A stretch of 64,000 nt of DNA, taken from assembly GCA_014904985.1 (NCBI GenBank), contig MU129056.1, forward strand, positions 18,780-82,779. The letters run 5' to 3'. The stretch is from Hydnum rufescens UP504. Its lineage: Eukaryota > Basidiomycota > Agaricomycetes > Cantharellales > Hydnaceae. Each line of letters opens with the position of its first letter. Position 1 is the first letter of the stretch. The position numbers and the translations under genes were made by a program. Below are positions 62,930-64,000 of the stretch, one piece after another. The notes beneath the pieces were generated by a model. The model had not been told where the DNA came from, did not search any database, and worked only from the letters and a program-made list of their open reading frames with translations.

Positions 62930-64000
62930 GTTTTGACCCCTAGACTCATGATTATATTCATCAGACCCATGGGTTGGACCCATAGACCCATGAGTTGGAT
63001 CCTCAGACCCATGGAATTACCTTCCAGACTCATCAGTTGGGTCATCAGACCCATGGGTGTGGCCCCAGACTCATGAGGTGGGTCATCAGACCCATGGGTT
63101 GATCCCCTAGCCCCATGAGTTGTGTCATCAAACCCATGGGATAGACCCTAGACTCATGAGCTGGGCCATGACACCCATGGGTTGGAACCACAGGCCCATG
63201 AGTTGGGTGCTTAGACCCATGGGTTGGACTCCTAGACCCATGAGTTGGTCCTTAGACCCATGAGGTGGGTGCTTAGACCCATGGGTTTGCCCTCCAGACT
63301 CATGGGTTAGGTCATCAGACCCATGGTTTGGACTCTCCACTCATGAGTCAAGTCATCAGACCCATGGGTTTGACCTCAGACTCATGAGTTTGACCCCTGG
63401 GTTCATGAGTCAGGTCATCAAACCCATGAGTTTGCCCCTCAGGCTCATGAGTCAGGTCATTGAGTACCAGACTCATGAGGTTTAGACTCATGCATCAAGC
63501 CCACCCATGGTACTGACATGAGTGATGTTGACCCCACAGGACTCATGCATCAAGTCCCCCAGACCCATGGGTTTAACCTTTAGACTCATGAGTTTGATGC
63601 TTGGACTCATGAGTCAGGTCATTGGACCATGGGTTGACCCCAGACTCATGAGTCAGGTCATTGGACTCATGGGTTGACCCCAGACTCATGACAGTCATTC
63701 AGGTCATTGGACTCATGGGTTTGACCCCCAGACTCATGAGTCAGGTCATTGGACTCATGGGTTTGACCCCAAGACTCATGAGGCAGGTCATTGGACCCAT
63801 GAGTTTGACCTCCAGACTCATGAGTCGGGCCATTGGACTTATGAGTTTGACTCAAGACTCATGAGTCAGGTCATTGGACCCATGAGTTTGACTCAAGACT
63901 CGTGAGTCAGGTCATTGGACCCATGAGGTTGACTCAAGACTCATGAGTCAGGTCATTGGACCCATGAGGTTGATCCCCAGACTCATGAGTTAGGCTCCAA
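62930..64000. repeat. Minisatellite of about 36-bp units (GACTCATGAGTCAGGTCATT)
   Basis: Alternating ACCCATGGGTTGG and GACTCATGAGT blocks, each palindromic at its core (CCCATGGG, ACTCATGAGT). Units are irregular at first and become regular after 63600. It runs to the end of the window. Open frames at 63661-63864 and on the minus strand are products of the repeat. Confidence 0.95.

Overview
The window looks like repeat-dense heterochromatin of a basidiomycete fungus, most likely an agaricomycete. The evidence is three-fold: Ty3/gypsy chromoviruses with C-terminal chromodomains, a Ty1/copia element, and a KDZ-type transposase fragment of the kind expanded in mushrooms, together with ~100-nt introns carrying a CTAAC branch site. 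I cannot name the species. No intact cellular gene is visible. Most of the sequence is poor in CpG, and many conserved Arg codons in the old elements read TGA or TGG, which fits long-term CpG methylation and deamination. The copia element (57.4-62.0 kb) and much of 28.8-37 kb still have normal CpG.

Layout. 1-1.7 kb: unassigned sequence with one LTR (1039-1409). 1.72-23.86 kb: one gypsy element (gypsy-1, about 7 kb once insertions are removed), blown up to 22 kb. Its 5' LTR holds a 9.6-kb palindromic element (2366-11951, perfect 8-bp target duplication; the 3' LTR keeps the empty site). Its protease-RT interval holds a second element (14084-18970, 8-bp duplication with one mismatch) and probably a third (19052-19698). 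23.9-25.5 kb: decayed minus-strand coding sequence. 27.6-28.8 kb: 21-bp minisatellite. 28.8-37 kb: CpG-containing block with a broken KDZ transposase and other minus-strand remnants. 37.2-38.6 kb: C-rich tandem array. 39.1-45.1 kb: palindromes and a CATGTCTAGA satellite, with a 25-base gap. 45.1-53 kb: gypsy-2 with an extra ORF after the chromodomain. 53.5-56.1 kb: gypsy-3, carrying a 376-bp quadruple-arm foldback element with a perfect 10-bp target duplication. 56.1-62.9 kb: a fourth gypsy gag, split by the young copia element (target duplication ACCCA). 62.9-64 kb: another minisatellite.

The most striking content is inside the two large TIR elements. Both are built from repeated modules: a variable 'exon' of about 150-240 bp that ends in a palindrome (ACCACACACC...GGTGTGTGGT), a splice donor, an intron of about 95-115 nt holding a second palindrome (GCAAAAAGAGCAGC...GCTGCTCTTTTTGC), a CTAAC branch site and a TTCTAG-type acceptor. 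I count 32 intron hairpins by eye. Arrays diverge in both directions from palindromic centres (5440, 9798, 16007), and element 1 is itself an inverted duplication around 7618. They encode no transposase. I know of no described element with this architecture; the 8-bp duplications and CA-starting termini fit a non-autonomous hAT-like or KDZ-like mobile element, but that assignment is inference.

The insertions give a clear stratigraphy: gypsy-1 is oldest; elements 1 and 2 landed in it; a 641-bp solo LTR then landed in the left arm of element 1, while the right arm keeps its empty site. The copia element is the youngest insertion.
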